64,000 nucleotides of DNA, taken from contig OY759767.1 of the NCBI GenBank assembly GCA_963662705.2, forward strand, positions 4,650,001 to 4,714,000, given 5' to 3'. Positions 17,763 to 27,338 of this stretch are shown piece after piece; the first letter of the stretch is position 1; each line of letters opens with the position of its first letter. Source of the stretch: JAPPHA01 sp963662705. Lineage in GTDB: Bacteria > Pseudomonadota > Alphaproteobacteria > Rhodobacterales > Rhodobacteraceae. The notes below the pieces were generated by a model that made no database searches, was not told the origin of the DNA, and saw only the letters and a program-made list of their open reading frames with translations. The position numbers were made by a program, and so were the translations under genes.

Positions 17763-17989
17763 CGCATGAAAGCGTCCGTGATTTCTTCTGCCCCCATACG
17801 ATCAAAATCGTCGGGAATGGCCCCTTGACCGGCCAGAAAGCCAAGTCGGCGAGGTCCCTCAGGCGCGATTGCCTCGACCTTCACAAGTGGCTTGCCGGCG
17901 CGCGCAATGATGAACCCCTCGCCCCCTGCGGCTGCAGCCACCAATCTGGACAGATTTGTCTTGGCCTCGTGCATGTTCACGGTTTTCAC
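17759..17989 (-). CDS. Phd/YefM-family antitoxin
   Basis: A 76-residue antitoxin beginning MKTVNMHEAKTNLSRLVAAAAGGEGFIIARAGKPLVKV, the classic Phd/YefM DNA-binding N-terminal domain; the C-terminal RRLGFLAGQGAIPDDFDRM is the toxin-wrapping segment typical of antitoxins paired with COG3744 PIN toxins. It precedes and overlaps the toxin gene. An inverted repeat just upstream is a probable autoregulatory operator. Confidence 0.9.
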   Translation of the reverse strand: MKTVNMHEAKTNLSRLVAAAAGGEGFIIARAGKPLVKVEAIAPEGPRRLGFLAGQGAIPDDFDRMGAEEITDAFMR

Positions 17990-18000
17990 TCTGAATCTCC

Positions 18001-18018
18001 CTTAGTCCATGAACTAAG
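18001..18018. promoter_or_regulatory. Inverted repeat, probable Phd operator
   Basis: CTTAGTCCATGAACTAAG is an 18-bp near-perfect palindrome (six-base arms CTTAGT/ACTAAG) located 12-29 bases upstream of the antitoxin ATG. Phd/YefM antitoxins repress their own promoters through such palindromes. Binding is inferred from position. Confidence 0.5.
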
Positions 18019-18805
18019 CTAATCTAAAGGTCCGTGCAAGCCCGAATGGACAGTGACCGTGCCCATCGATCCGTTTACGCCCCGGTAACGGTGAATTTCG
18101 CGACCGCCCTCATCGATATTCACCTTGTCTCCGGGGCTGTTGATAAGCGAGCCCGTTCAACCGGTTCAATCAGCGGAACTTGGTCTTCCGGGTCTGGAAT
18201 ACCCCGGGACCTGACAAATCCTGCCCTTCTGCACCCCTTCTACTATCAGCGGTTTTCCTGTTTCGTTGTTGGCCGGGCCTCCGGTTGTGCATGGCCCGTG
18301 AAACGAAATCGGTTCCGTCACTGCCGCTGGTGCGACAACCGGGGAAAAGGGCTGTCTCCGATCCACCGCATTGCCAGTTTTCCGAGCCATTGAACGGTTG
18401 CCGCCACGATCAGCCATGTCGAAAGGGCAGGTGAACAGATGCCGACCGTTTGGCTGGAATTCCCGGCCTGCTCGACCCGGGTCAGATTGTGGATGAAATC
18501 ATGTTACCGAAGGATTGGGAGCAACGAGCTGTACCGCACCGCGCGGGGGGCAGCAGCTCGAAGCGTCCGGACGAAAACTGCTTCCAGGCTTGAGACTGGA
18601 CCGAATTTGAGTGGAGAAACAATGCGGCGCAGTTTCGGAAGTCTCCGGAACGCAGCGCTCCAGAGACCGGCTTACGGTCCGTGAATCCAAACAGGCAACA
18701 AACGCCGTGGAGCCGCGGCCGGAGACAAGTGACACTTGCCAAACCCCGTTCCAAACGTGTAGCTCACTGTCACCGTTCTGGTCATGGTCCTGATGGAATA
18801 TCGAA
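18019..18805. other. 790-base region without a convincing gene
   Basis: Neither strand shows a frame with family similarity or a good ribosome site. It separates the toxin-antitoxin pair from the ABC ATPase gene and must contain the latter's promoter; otherwise I see nothing in it. Confidence 0.4.
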
Positions 18806-19861
18806 ATGGCTGAAATCCGACTCGAGAATCTCTCCAAACGCTGGGGTTCATTTGTCGGCGTCAGCGATCTCAACCTGACAATACGGGACCAGGAGTTCCT
18901 GGTGCTTCTTGGTCCGTCAGGATGCGGCAAGACAACGACCATGCGCATGATTGCCGGCCTCGAAGAGGTAACCGAAGGCGAGATCTCGATCGATGGGATA
19001 CGGGTCAACGAACTCGACCCCAAGGACCGGGATGTCGCCATGGTCTTTCAATCCTACGCCCTCTACCCGAACATGGACGCTTTCGAGAATATCCGGTTTC
19101 CGCTCAAGGTCAGAAAAGTGGATCCCGCAACCCACCAGGACCGGGTCATGCGGGCTGCGGAAATGGTCGAACTGACAGAGTTTCTTCACCGGAGACCCGC
19201 GGAGCTCTCGGGTGGCCAGAGACAACGGGTTGCGCTCGCACGCGCCATTGTTCGCGAGCCCAACGTCTTTCTCATGGACGAGCCCTTGTCAAACCTGGAC
19301 GCGAAACTCCGCGTGTCCACGCGAGCCCAGATCAAGAACCTCAGCCATGAACTCAAGGTCACCACGATCTACGTCACCCATGACCAGATCGAGGCAATGA
19401 CCCTGGCTGACCGGGTTGTCGTCATGAATGCCGGTGTAGTTCAACAGGTGGGAACCCCGACTGAAATCTATGACCACCCGGCCAATACGTTTGTCGCGGG
19501 ATTCATCGGTTCTCCCGCAATGAACCTGCTGGATGGCAAACTCGAAGGCGGCCGGTTCAGGTCCGAGAACGTGAGCATCGAAGGGCTCGATGGACGGGAT
19601 GGAAACGTCGTGCTCGGATTTCGCGCGGAGGACGCATCGGTCATCGGCCCTGACGGGCCGTCCCAGATCACGGCCCCCGCCTACACCCAGGAATTGCTGG
19701 GTGACGCCACCATGATCACGCTCAGGGCCGGAAGGTCACTGGTGTCGGTCAAGGCGGCAAAGGACGTTCGTGTCGAGATCGGAGACACAGTTTCGGTCTC
19801 CATTCCCACAGAAATTTGCCATCTCTTCGACAAGGACGCAGGCATACGGTTGAAAAACTGA
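18806..19861 (+). CDS. ABC transporter ATP-binding protein (UgpC/MalK-type sugar importer subfamily)
   Basis: A 351-residue importer ATPase. Walker A GPSGCGKTT (~residue 36), Q-loop VFQSYALYPNMDAFENI, signature LSGGQRQRVALARAI, Walker B VFLMDEPLSNLD, H-loop TIYVTHDQ, then a C-terminal TOBE/MOI regulatory domain (FIGSPAMNLLDG onward). UgpC/MsmK/MalK proteins energise CUT1 carbohydrate or glycerol-3-phosphate importers. No permease or binding-protein gene is adjacent, which is unusual; it may energise permeases encoded elsewhere or be the leftover of a transporter operon. It heads the 18.8-27.1 kb metabolic gene group. Confidence 0.92.
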   Translation: MAEIRLENLSKRWGSFVGVSDLNLTIRDQEFLVLLGPSGCGKTTTMRMIAGLEEVTEGEISIDGIRVNELDPKDRDVAMVFQSYALYPNMDAFENIRFPLKVRKVDPATHQDRVMRAAEMVELTEFLHRRPAELSGGQRQRVALARAIVREPNVFLMDEPLSNLDAKLRVSTRAQIKNLSHELKVTTIYVTHDQIEAMTLADRVVVMNAGVVQQVGTPTEIYDHPANTFVAGFIGSPAMNLLDGKLEGGRFRSENVSIEGLDGRDGNVVLGFRAEDASVIGPDGPSQITAPAYTQELLGDATMITLRAGRSLVSVKAAKDVRVEIGDTVSVSIPTEICHLFDKDAGIRLKN

Positions 19862-20177
19862 TTGCCGAATTTGCGACCCTTATGGAACCGGTGCAACCCC
19901 GACGACGCCTTTCATTCCCGCTTCTTGGCTCGTTCTCTCCATCCATCGCACACGGAAGAGGGATTTCGATGTTGGTGCGACATTTGCGCCTGGCGGCCGC
20001 CCTGCCCGGGCGAATCCGACGGTGCCGTTTTCGACCGGCACCGAGTGTGACCAACCCCCGTCGGCAGCCCTGGGACTCATGCCTTCGCTCCTGTCCATGC
20101 AGGCATGTCGATCGTGCGGGGCAAGAACGATGAAAGGATCACGGCCCGAACAGGCGCTGCTGACCCGGGAAGCTGAC
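19862..20177. other. Intergenic region
   Basis: About 316 bases between the ABC ATPase and the NTF2-like gene. No supported gene; an in-frame ATG at 20130 could extend the next gene by 16 codons. Confidence 0.35.
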
Positions 20178-20672
20178 ATGACGCGGACCGAGGACACGCG
20201 GCGCGTCATTGACGCAATGATCAACGGGTTGAACGACCATCGGATTGACGACATCGGCGAGTTTTTTGCCGCGGACTTTCGATGGCGCGGCAACTACGGA
20301 TGTGGAACGAAACGCGGAGTCAAGCAATTCCAGGACAACTGGCAACATCCTTTCCAGGCTGCATTCTCCGACAAGGTATGCATTGACGAAGCCCGGTTGT
20401 TCATGGGGGAATGGGCAGCCGCATTCGGTCGACAGGAAGCAACCCACACCGGCGAGTTCATGGGCGTGGCGCCGACCGGCAAGCGGGTCGAGATCCGGTA
20501 CATGGACTTCTGGAAGGTCCAGGACGGAAAGATCGTGGAGAACTGGGTGATGGTCGATTTTCCTCACGTCCTTGCGCAACTCGGTGTCGACATTTTCGAC
20601 GGAGAAGGCTGGGAGGCGTTCGATACGGGCGACCGCATTCCGCCACGAAGGGACCAGGCAAATGGCAATTGA
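20178..20672 (+). CDS. SnoaL/NTF2-like fold protein (ester cyclase-like)
   Basis: A 164-residue protein with the NTF2-like cone fold expected of SnoaL polyketide cyclases and related small enzymes: RVIDAMINGLNDHRIDDIGEFFAADFRWRG, then GEFMGVAPTGKRVEIRYMDFWKVQDGKIVENWVMVDFPHVLAQLG, the signature end of SnoaL-like ester cyclases. The exact reaction is unknown. Its last codons overlap the start of the HisD-like dehydrogenase by 11 bases, so the two are probably translated from one message. A second, double-domain protein of the same fold is at 23279. Confidence 0.8.
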   Translation: MTRTEDTRRVIDAMINGLNDHRIDDIGEFFAADFRWRGNYGCGTKRGVKQFQDNWQHPFQAAFSDKVCIDEARLFMGEWAAAFGRQEATHTGEFMGVAPTGKRVEIRYMDFWKVQDGKIVENWVMVDFPHVLAQLGVDIFDGEGWEAFDTGDRIPPRRDQANGN

Positions 20673-21972
20673 ATTTCTCAAGACAGGACGCTCCGAGAAA
20701 CAGCGATCGGAGGACGATTTCCGGGTCCGTACGGTCGTTGAAAACACGCTCAAGGATATTGAGCATCGCGGAGATGCGGCCGTCAGGGAACTCAGCAGGA
20801 AATTCGACAACTACGATCCGGCATCATTCCGGCTTTCTTCCTCCGATATCGAGGCGGCGGTGCAGAAGGTTTCTGCCAGGGACATGGAAGACATCCGCTT
20901 TGCCCAAGCGCAGATCCGTCGGTTTGCCGAGGCACAACGCGCGTCGATTACCGATATCGAAGTCGAAACGCTTCCCGGCGTCATTCTTGGTCACCGCAAC
21001 ATTCCCGTCCAGTCCGTCGGCTGTTACGTCCCCGGCGGGAAATTTCCGATGGTGGCGTCGGCCCACATGTCGGTGCTGACGGCGAGCGTCGCCGGTGTTC
21101 CGAGAATCGTCGCGTCGGCCCCGCCCCGCGATGGCAGTCCGCATCCGGCCATCGTGGCCGCAATGCACCTCGGAGGCGCGCACGAGATCTATTGCCTCGG
21201 CGGGATCCAGGCCGTCGGGGCCATGGCGCTCGGAACGGAAAGCATCGATCCGGTTCACATGCTGGTCGGCCCGGGTAACGCGTTCGTTGCCGAAGCCAAA
21301 CGCCAGTTGTTCGGCCGCGTGGGGATCGATCTCTTTGCAGGTCCCACCGAGACAATGATCATCGCCGACAGGACCGTTGATGCTGAACTCTGTGCGACCG
21401 ATCTGCTTGGCCAGGCGGAACACGGCTACGATTCCCCAGCCGTCCTGATCACGAATGACCGGGAACTCGCAATGCGGACAATGGCGGAAATCGATCGTAT
21501 CCTGGAAATCCTGCCCACTGCGGAAACCGCCGCGGTCAGTTGGAACGATTACGGACAGGTTATCGTCTGCAGTGGTTATGAAGAGATGCTCGAGGTCGCC
21601 AATGACCTTGCATTCGAACATGTTCAGGTCATGACCGATCGCGACCAATGGTTCCTGGACAACCTGTCATGTTACGGTGCACTGTTCCTGGGCCCACGCA
21701 CCAATGTATCCAATGGGGACAAGGTGATCGGGACCAATCATACGCTACCGACCCGCCGCGCCGGACGTTATACGGGCGGACTCTGGGTCGGCAAATTCCT
21801 GAAAACGCACAGCTACCAGAAGATCATGACGGATGCTGCGGCAGCGGATGTCGGTGCCGTGTGCTCCCGCCTTTGCATCCTGGAAGGTTTCGTCGGACAC
21901 GCGGAACAGGCCAACGTCCGCGTTCGCCGTTATGGCGGCCGGAATATTCCGTATGGAGCCGCCGCTGAATGA
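20662..21972 (+). CDS. Histidinol dehydrogenase-family, HpsN-like NAD-dependent dehydrogenase
   Basis: A 436-residue HisD-fold enzyme. Motifs: GCYVPGGKFPMVASAHMSVLTA, GGIQAVGAMALGTE, VGPGNAFVAEAKRQLFGRVGIDLFAGPTE, QAEHGYDSPA (catalytic Glu-His), SCYGALFLG, NHTLPT and YTGGLWVGKFLKTHSYQ. Sequence details (VQVMTDRDQWFLDNLSCYG, LEGFVGHAEQANVR) look more like sulfopropanediol 3-dehydrogenase HpsN than true biosynthetic HisD, and no his genes are nearby; it probably oxidises a catabolic diol or amino alcohol in two steps. ATG 20662 overlaps the preceding gene. Confidence 0.88.
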   Translation: MAIEFLKTGRSEKQRSEDDFRVRTVVENTLKDIEHRGDAAVRELSRKFDNYDPASFRLSSSDIEAAVQKVSARDMEDIRFAQAQIRRFAEAQRASITDIEVETLPGVILGHRNIPVQSVGCYVPGGKFPMVASAHMSVLTASVAGVPRIVASAPPRDGSPHPAIVAAMHLGGAHEIYCLGGIQAVGAMALGTESIDPVHMLVGPGNAFVAEAKRQLFGRVGIDLFAGPTETMIIADRTVDAELCATDLLGQAEHGYDSPAVLITNDRELAMRTMAEIDRILEILPTAETAAVSWNDYGQVIVCSGYEEMLEVANDLAFEHVQVMTDRDQWFLDNLSCYGALFLGPRTNVSNGDKVIGTNHTLPTRRAGRYTGGLWVGKFLKTHSYQKIMTDAAAADVGAVCSRLCILEGFVGHAEQANVRVRRYGGRNIPYGAAAE

Positions 21973-22374
21973 TCTCCGGAAAGGCGTACAACCGGAATGT
22001 TCCCGATCGGCGGATTCCGGAACCGTGCCGCAGTGTCCGGAAACCCGTTTCGGAGTGGCCCATACGCATCCCCGTCATCCGCGATCGGTTCCATTCGGAC
22101 GCGCATGCACCAGCTCTCCCTTGCCATCCGTTTGGAATCCCGCAAACGGCGAGGAGTTCATCGGCTTGACCTTTCACAAGCTGCACATGGAAGTTCCCGG
22201 CCTCGTACCGCAAGTCGCCATCGTCTTTGCCGGACCGCAATGTGATGGCAGGGTCGGGCACAGCGGATTCCACACTGAAACCCCTCGAATATCCTGGCTG
22301 GGCATTGCACCTTTGGTGCAAGGAACTACGATGTGCGGCCTCGACTATCGGCGCGTGCAAGCAGGTCTACTTCC
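21973..22374. other. Intergenic region
   Basis: About 400 bases between the HisD-like gene and the SDR gene. I see no supported gene or RNA. Confidence 0.35.
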
Positions 22375-23142
22375 ATGAACGGCATTTCGAAAACTCCGTC
22401 ATTTCGCCTTGATGGCAGGACGGCACTTGTTGCCGGAGGCACCTCCGGGATTGGCCGTGGCGCTGCGTCCGCATTGGCAGAATTCGGCGCCGACGTCACC
22501 GTCGCCGCGCGATCGACTGCCGGCCTCGCGGAAACCCATGACGCGATGATCAAGCACGGGCTTGTCGTGAGAACCATGGAACTTGACCTTGCCGATGTCG
22601 AAGCAATCGAAAGAATGGTCGGCGAGGCCGGACCCTTCGATATTCTGGTCAACTCGGCGGGAATCGCCCGCCACGCTTCGGCGATCAGCGTGACTGCCGA
22701 GAGTTTTGACCAGGTCATGGCAGTCAATCTCCGGGGAGCTTTCTTCCTTGCCCAGGCTGTCGCGAAGGGGCTGATCGAGTCAAACCGTTCCGGTTCCCTG
22801 ATCACGATTTCGTCCCAGATGGGTCATGTCGGTGGTGTCGACCGATCGGTCTATTGCGCCTCCAAACATGCGGTCGAGGGCTTCACCAAGACCATGGCAA
22901 TCGAATGGGGTCAACACGGAATCAGGGTGAATACGATCTGCCCGACCTTCGTACGTACGCCATTGACGGAGTCGACCTTCCTGGACCCGAACCGGGTTTC
23001 GTGGATCGAGGAAAAGATCAAGCTCGGTCGCGTCGGGCAGATCGAGGATGTCATGGGTGCCGTCGTGTTCCTGGCGTCGGACGCGTCGGCACTGGTTACC
23101 GGCTCTGCGCTGACCGTCGACGGCGGGTGGACAGCAGGGTGA
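22375..23142 (+). CDS. Short-chain dehydrogenase/reductase (SDR)
   Basis: A 255-residue classical SDR: NAD(P)-binding GGTSGIGRG near residue 21, LVNSAG, catalytic Ser in ISSQMGHVGG, YCASK (catalytic Tyr and Lys), and the C-terminal ASALVTGSALTVDGGWTAG. It oxidises or reduces a hydroxyl/carbonyl substrate; the group around it (HisD-like enzyme, NTF2-like proteins, cupin) suggests a sugar- or polyol-type substrate. ATG 22375 chosen because the Rossmann lead-in then has the normal length. Confidence 0.9.
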   Translation: MNGISKTPSFRLDGRTALVAGGTSGIGRGAASALAEFGADVTVAARSTAGLAETHDAMIKHGLVVRTMELDLADVEAIERMVGEAGPFDILVNSAGIARHASAISVTAESFDQVMAVNLRGAFFLAQAVAKGLIESNRSGSLITISSQMGHVGGVDRSVYCASKHAVEGFTKTMAIEWGQHGIRVNTICPTFVRTPLTESTFLDPNRVSWIEEKIKLGRVGQIEDVMGAVVFLASDASALVTGSALTVDGGWTAG

Positions 23143-23278
23143 GGTCGAAAGACACGAAGCATCCGGGCGCGTGCTCCGGGCGTGGCCCCGATTCCCGGAC
23201 TTCGAGCCCGAGTGTTTGACCGTAACGGCCCAGCTGCCGTTCCCCCGTCGCCCTGATTTCAAGGAAAGGACACACGTA

Positions 23279-24259
23279 TTGAGCCGTCACAAGCGCGAGT
23301 ACCGGGATCTCCCCGAATTCATTATCGGAATTACACGGGACATCTGGGAGAACCGGAATATTTCCTCTCTCCGCGAGTTATACGCGCCCGATGTCGTCAT
23401 GTGTTCGCCGGCGTCGATCGTTCGTGGGAACGAGGCGGTCATAAACGCGACCATGGCGACGCTGGCCGAGTTTCCCGACCGGTCCCTTCTCGGTGAGGAC
23501 GTGATTTGGAGCGGGGAACGCGGGTCCGGCTTTCTGTCCTCGCACCGGCTGTTGTCCACGGCCACGCATCTGGGGCAGGGATTCTACGGGAAATCGACCG
23601 GGAAGCGATTCGCCTATCGAGTCATCGCCGATTGCCACGTCATGGCCGGGAAGTGGTGCATCGACGAGGAATGGCTCATTCGCGACCACGGGGCCATCAT
23701 CCGCCAACTTGGCAAGACACCGGAGGAATTCGCGCGAGAGCAGATCGTTCTGGAGGGTGGTCCCGGCAAGGCAACCCGCCCTGTCCAGCATCAGGATACC
23801 CTGGGCACCAAGTACAGTGGCAAGGGAAACGACAATCCCTTCGGAAAACACTACGCGGACGTCCTGGGCGAGATCATGGACGGAAGCTTCGCGGTCATCC
23901 CCAGGGAATACGACCGCGCATGCCATCTCGAATACGCCGGTGGAATCACGGGCCACTCCCACGGTGATGCCGACAGGTTCTGGATGGGAGTTCGAAGCAG
24001 TTTTCCGGATGCCGTGTTTCGCATCGAGCACCAGATTGGTCGGCACGACGACAACATGCCGCCCCGGGCGGCATTGCGGTGGAGCCTGGTCGGCACCCAC
24101 AGCGGAACCGGTGCTTTCGGGCACCCGACGGGCGTGACCGTTCACGTCATGGGTGCATGCCATGCGGAGTTCGGCCCGTGGGGCCTCCGCAGGGAGTACG
24201 TGCTCATAGACGAAGTGGCGATCTGGAAACAGATTCTCATTTCCTCGGAAAGAGAATGA
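23279..24259 (+). CDS. Double NTF2/SnoaL-like domain protein
   Basis: A 326-residue protein with two NTF2-like domains: first ITRDIWENRNISSLRELYAPDVVMCSPAS...WCIDEEWLIRDHGAIIRQLG (about 15-145), second VLGEIMDGSFAVIPREYDRACHLEYAGG...GLRREYVLIDEVAIWKQIL (about 200-320). Start TTG 23279 is chosen for the strong AAGGAAAGGA eight bases upstream. No catalytic function can be assigned; tandem SnoaL-like proteins occur in catabolic gene clusters, and both this gene and the one at 20178 flank dehydrogenase genes here. Confidence 0.75.
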   Translation: MSRHKREYRDLPEFIIGITRDIWENRNISSLRELYAPDVVMCSPASIVRGNEAVINATMATLAEFPDRSLLGEDVIWSGERGSGFLSSHRLLSTATHLGQGFYGKSTGKRFAYRVIADCHVMAGKWCIDEEWLIRDHGAIIRQLGKTPEEFAREQIVLEGGPGKATRPVQHQDTLGTKYSGKGNDNPFGKHYADVLGEIMDGSFAVIPREYDRACHLEYAGGITGHSHGDADRFWMGVRSSFPDAVFRIEHQIGRHDDNMPPRAALRWSLVGTHSGTGAFGHPTGVTVHVMGACHAEFGPWGLRREYVLIDEVAIWKQILISSERE

Positions 24260-24968
24260 GCGCAACGGGATGCCACAAACCGGCCGTGCAGGTACGTGCC
24301 CCGTGGTTTCCCGTTTCCGGTAATTTGGCCATGCGACCATGCAAAAACGTCCTGGGCAGGCCTTGAGCCCATGGTTGTGTCGCCTCATGCGGGCCGCGCC
24401 GCCCGCTTGGGATCCGGCCAGACCCCTTGACCGCCAACGGACGAGAAATCGCCGCGAAACGGATTGGCGTGTTCTTCTCCACGGTGACCGGCCGCGATTG
24501 GCGGCGATACGGTTCGGCTTAGAGTAGGCTGGCGGGAAAGTGGCCTGGGAATTCCGGATGCCGTCTACGATCATCCGTGCCAACAACGCGGCCATGGTTC
24601 CCGGAACGGGTGGCCTGGCTGGATTGGGATACGTCCATGCGGAACGGTCAGCAGGGGATTCCGTGCAACTCCATCGCGTTGGCCTGAAATGCGCTTGTGC
24701 ACATGTGCCTAACCTCGCGCATTGCCTTGTTGCGTCGCGCTTCATATAGTGCCGCGCTGAAACCGTGCGACGGTTCGGAAGCTGTCTCTGCCGGTGCATG
24801 GCGGACACTGTCATTAAAGCGCCGATCGGGTAAAATGCCGGGCATGAAACGGCTCTGACCGTTCGGGAATTCAGGCGGTCGGAAGGCGGGTTGGAGACAT
24901 GCTTCGGCAATGGCTCTTTCACTTCAAGAACCTTGCAGGACCAGGACATGAATATGACGGGAGACACC
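24260..24968. other. 700-base region without a convincing gene
   Basis: No reading frame with recognisable features on either strand. Contains the upstream region of the bicupin gene. I see nothing else I can support. Confidence 0.35.
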
Positions 24969-25934
24969 ATGGGACCAGTCGACGTTGAAACCCGGACCGT
25001 AAGGTACGGTACGCTCAAGCCGTGCCGGACAGCATTCATTGATGCACACACGCCGGGTTCCGACAAGAAGGAGAATTTTGCCATCGTGGGCGGCGGTGTA
25101 TCGGAGAACCCCGACCAGCACGTGCATATCATCGACACGCCTGGCTTCAATATCGGTGCGGCCGGGCAACCGCCGAAGTGCCGGAATTCACTCCATTCGC
25201 ATCGAACGGCAGAGGTGTTTTTTGTCCTCAAGGGACGCTGGCGGTTTTTCTGGGGACGTTGGGGAACCGCGGGTGAAGTCACGCTCGAGGAAGGGGATAT
25301 CTTCAACATTCCGACCGGGATCTTCCGGGGATTCGAAAACATCGGCACTGACTACGGAATGCTCAAGGCGATACTCGGCGGTGACGATGCCGGCGGAGGC
25401 GTGATCTGGGCACCCCAGGTCATCGAGGACGCAGCCAGTCACGGCCTGGTGCTGGCTGAAACGGGCCGCCTGTACGACACGAGGAAAGGCAAATCCTTGC
25501 CGGACGGCATTGCTCCGATGAAGCTTCTGACCGACAGCGAGTTGGCGGACTTTCCGGAATACACGACAAGCGAGGTCGTTCCACGATTTGTTGCCAGGTA
25601 TTGGGACATGGTGGCGCTTTCCGACCGGGAACCGGCCAGGATCATCGGTCCGGACGCCATGCTTCGCGACCGACCCGGTTTCGAGGTCGATTTTCTCTCC
25701 CGTCAATCCGGGATCGTCGCGCCCGCGCTGACTGACCGCCACGAAGTCCTGATGGTCATGCGCGGACACTGGTGCCTTACCTGGGACGATACCGAGACAA
25801 TTCTCGCCCCGGGCGATACCTGTGCGGTATCACCGGGTGTGACGCGAGGCCTCGCACCGTCGATGTCGGGCGAGTCCAGCCTGTTCAGGGTCAGGAGTAC
25901 AGACGACCCGGCTGGCCCTACACATTGGCTGTAA
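24969..25934 (+). CDS. Bicupin protein
   Basis: A ~321-residue protein with two cupin beta-barrels. The first has the metal-binding motif NSLHSHRTAEVFFVLKGRWRFFWG and GEVTLEEGDIFNIPTGIFRGFEN; the second is DRHEVLMVMRGHWCLTWDD with LAPGDTCAVSPGVTRGLAP, in which the metal His pair is less complete. The pre-cupin region FIDAHTPGSDKKENFAIVGGGVSENPDQHVHI is conserved-looking. ATG 24969 follows GGGAG; ATG 24948 is possible. Related cupins are dioxygenases or isomerases; the reaction is not predictable. It lies 46 bases upstream of the MetE-like gene and is probably co-transcribed with it. Confidence 0.82.
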   Translation: MGPVDVETRTVRYGTLKPCRTAFIDAHTPGSDKKENFAIVGGGVSENPDQHVHIIDTPGFNIGAAGQPPKCRNSLHSHRTAEVFFVLKGRWRFFWGRWGTAGEVTLEEGDIFNIPTGIFRGFENIGTDYGMLKAILGGDDAGGGVIWAPQVIEDAASHGLVLAETGRLYDTRKGKSLPDGIAPMKLLTDSELADFPEYTTSEVVPRFVARYWDMVALSDREPARIIGPDAMLRDRPGFEVDFLSRQSGIVAPALTDRHEVLMVMRGHWCLTWDDTETILAPGDTCAVSPGVTRGLAPSMSGESSLFRVRSTDDPAGPTHWL

Positions 25935-25980
25935 CCGGTCGGCTCCCGTCGCCAATTCACCACATCGAGGAGACCTTGTC

Positions 25981-27117
25981 ATGGCTTCGATCCTGACGAC
26001 ACATGTTGGCTCGCTTCCACGGTCCCAGGACGTGGTCGACTACCTTTTTGCTCGCGAACATGGCGAAGAATTCGATTCGCGGGCGTTTGATCAATGCATG
26101 GAGGCGGCGTGTTCGGAGACGGTTCGCCGTCAGGTCGAAGCTGGAATCGACATCGTTTCCGATGGCGAAACTTCCAAGATCTCCTATTCCACTTACGTCA
26201 AGGACCGATACTCGGGATTTTCGGGCGACACTCCGCGCCAGCCACCGGAGGACCTCAAGCGGTTTCCGCAGTTCCTCAAGCGGCTTGCGGATTCCGGAGC
26301 GACCGCGAAATATTCGAGGCCGCGTTGTACTGGTCCGGTGGTTGCCGGGGATCACAGGGACCTGCACAAGGATATCGCCAATCTGAAGGCCGCGATGTCC
26401 GCACACTGTGCCCGCGACGGCTTCATGAATGCCGCCTCGCCCGGCGTCGTGTCCCTGTTCCTGCCGAATGACTACTATCCGACTCGTGACGCTTATCTCT
26501 CCGCCCTTGCCGAAGCCATGCGTGAGGAATACCGGATCATCATCGAGTCCGGACTGTTGCTTCAACTGGATTGTCCGGATCTCGCGTTGTCGCGGCACAT
26601 GCAGTTCCAGGACCTCACGGACGAAGAATTCGTGCGTGTCGCGGAAACCAATGTCGAGGCCCTGAACCACGCGCTTGCCGATTTGCCCCCGGAGCGAATT
26701 CGCGTCCACATTTGCTGGGGGAATTACGAGGGGCCCCATGTCTGCGACATCTCGATGGACGCGGTTTTCGCGACGCTGATGAAAACACGGTCGCGGTTTG
26801 TTCTCTTCGAGACATCGAACCCCAGGCATGCCCACGAATGGGAGGTGTTCGTCGAGCGGAATTCGGAGATTCCCGACGACAAGGTCCTCGTCCCCGGCGT
26901 CATCGACAGTACAACGAATTTCGTCGAGCATCCCAGGCTCGTGGCCCAGAGGATCGAGCGGTTCGTCGATATTGTCGGCACCGAACGGGTAATTGCCGGA
27001 TCCGACTGCGGGTTTGGTACGTTCGCGGGCTTCGGCGCCGTCGATCCAGAAATCGCCTTTGCCAAGCTGCAATCGCTGGCCGACGGTGCCCGGATCGCCT
27101 CTGGATCGTCCTGTTGA
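25981..27117 (+). CDS. MetE C-terminal-like (COG0620) methyl/alkyl transferase homologue
   Basis: A 378-residue UROD/MetE-fold protein: TTHVGSLPRSQDVVDYLF at the N-terminus, VSDGETSKISYSTYVKDR, HICWGNYEGPH (His-X-Cys zinc ligands), FETSNPRHAHEW (Glu ligand) and IAGSDCGFGTF (Cys ligand). The HICWGNYEGPH form is that of the group containing epoxyalkane:coenzyme M transferase-like and methionine synthase II-like proteins. GAGGAG eight bases upstream supports ATG 25981. The stop lies within CCTGTTGACAACAGG, a small palindrome of uncertain meaning. It probably transfers a methyl or alkyl group to or from a thiol as part of the local catabolic set (inference). Confidence 0.87.
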   Translation: MASILTTHVGSLPRSQDVVDYLFAREHGEEFDSRAFDQCMEAACSETVRRQVEAGIDIVSDGETSKISYSTYVKDRYSGFSGDTPRQPPEDLKRFPQFLKRLADSGATAKYSRPRCTGPVVAGDHRDLHKDIANLKAAMSAHCARDGFMNAASPGVVSLFLPNDYYPTRDAYLSALAEAMREEYRIIIESGLLLQLDCPDLALSRHMQFQDLTDEEFVRVAETNVEALNHALADLPPERIRVHICWGNYEGPHVCDISMDAVFATLMKTRSRFVLFETSNPRHAHEWEVFVERNSEIPDDKVLVPGVIDSTTNFVEHPRLVAQRIERFVDIVGTERVIAGSDCGFGTFAGFGAVDPEIAFAKLQSLADGARIASGSSC

Positions 27118-27338
27118 CAACAGGCCCGGCATGAACCGGTTTCACGGCCTCGGGTTCTCCATTCGGGCAGGCCCCGACACCCGCGAATGCCGTGCATTGA
27201 CCATGAATGCCCGCAGCCCGCGCTCACGATCTCCCGCAATTCGGCCGTAACCGAAATCCCGCCGAACGTTCCGCTGGCGGCCTGAAACGACCCGACCTCA
27301 ATGGCCGCGGCATCTGCAAGGTCAAGTCCCGAATCTGC

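Noticed and set aside
23378..25348. 656-codon minus-strand frame over the NTF2-like and bicupin genes
   Set aside because: Low-complexity antisense frame with no recognisable domain; the plus-strand genes have clear motifs and ribosome sites.
27108..27122. 15-base palindrome CCTGTTGACAACAGG at the end of the MetE-like gene
   Set aside because: Resembles a terminator stem, but there is no T-tract and the stop codon lies in it; could be chance.
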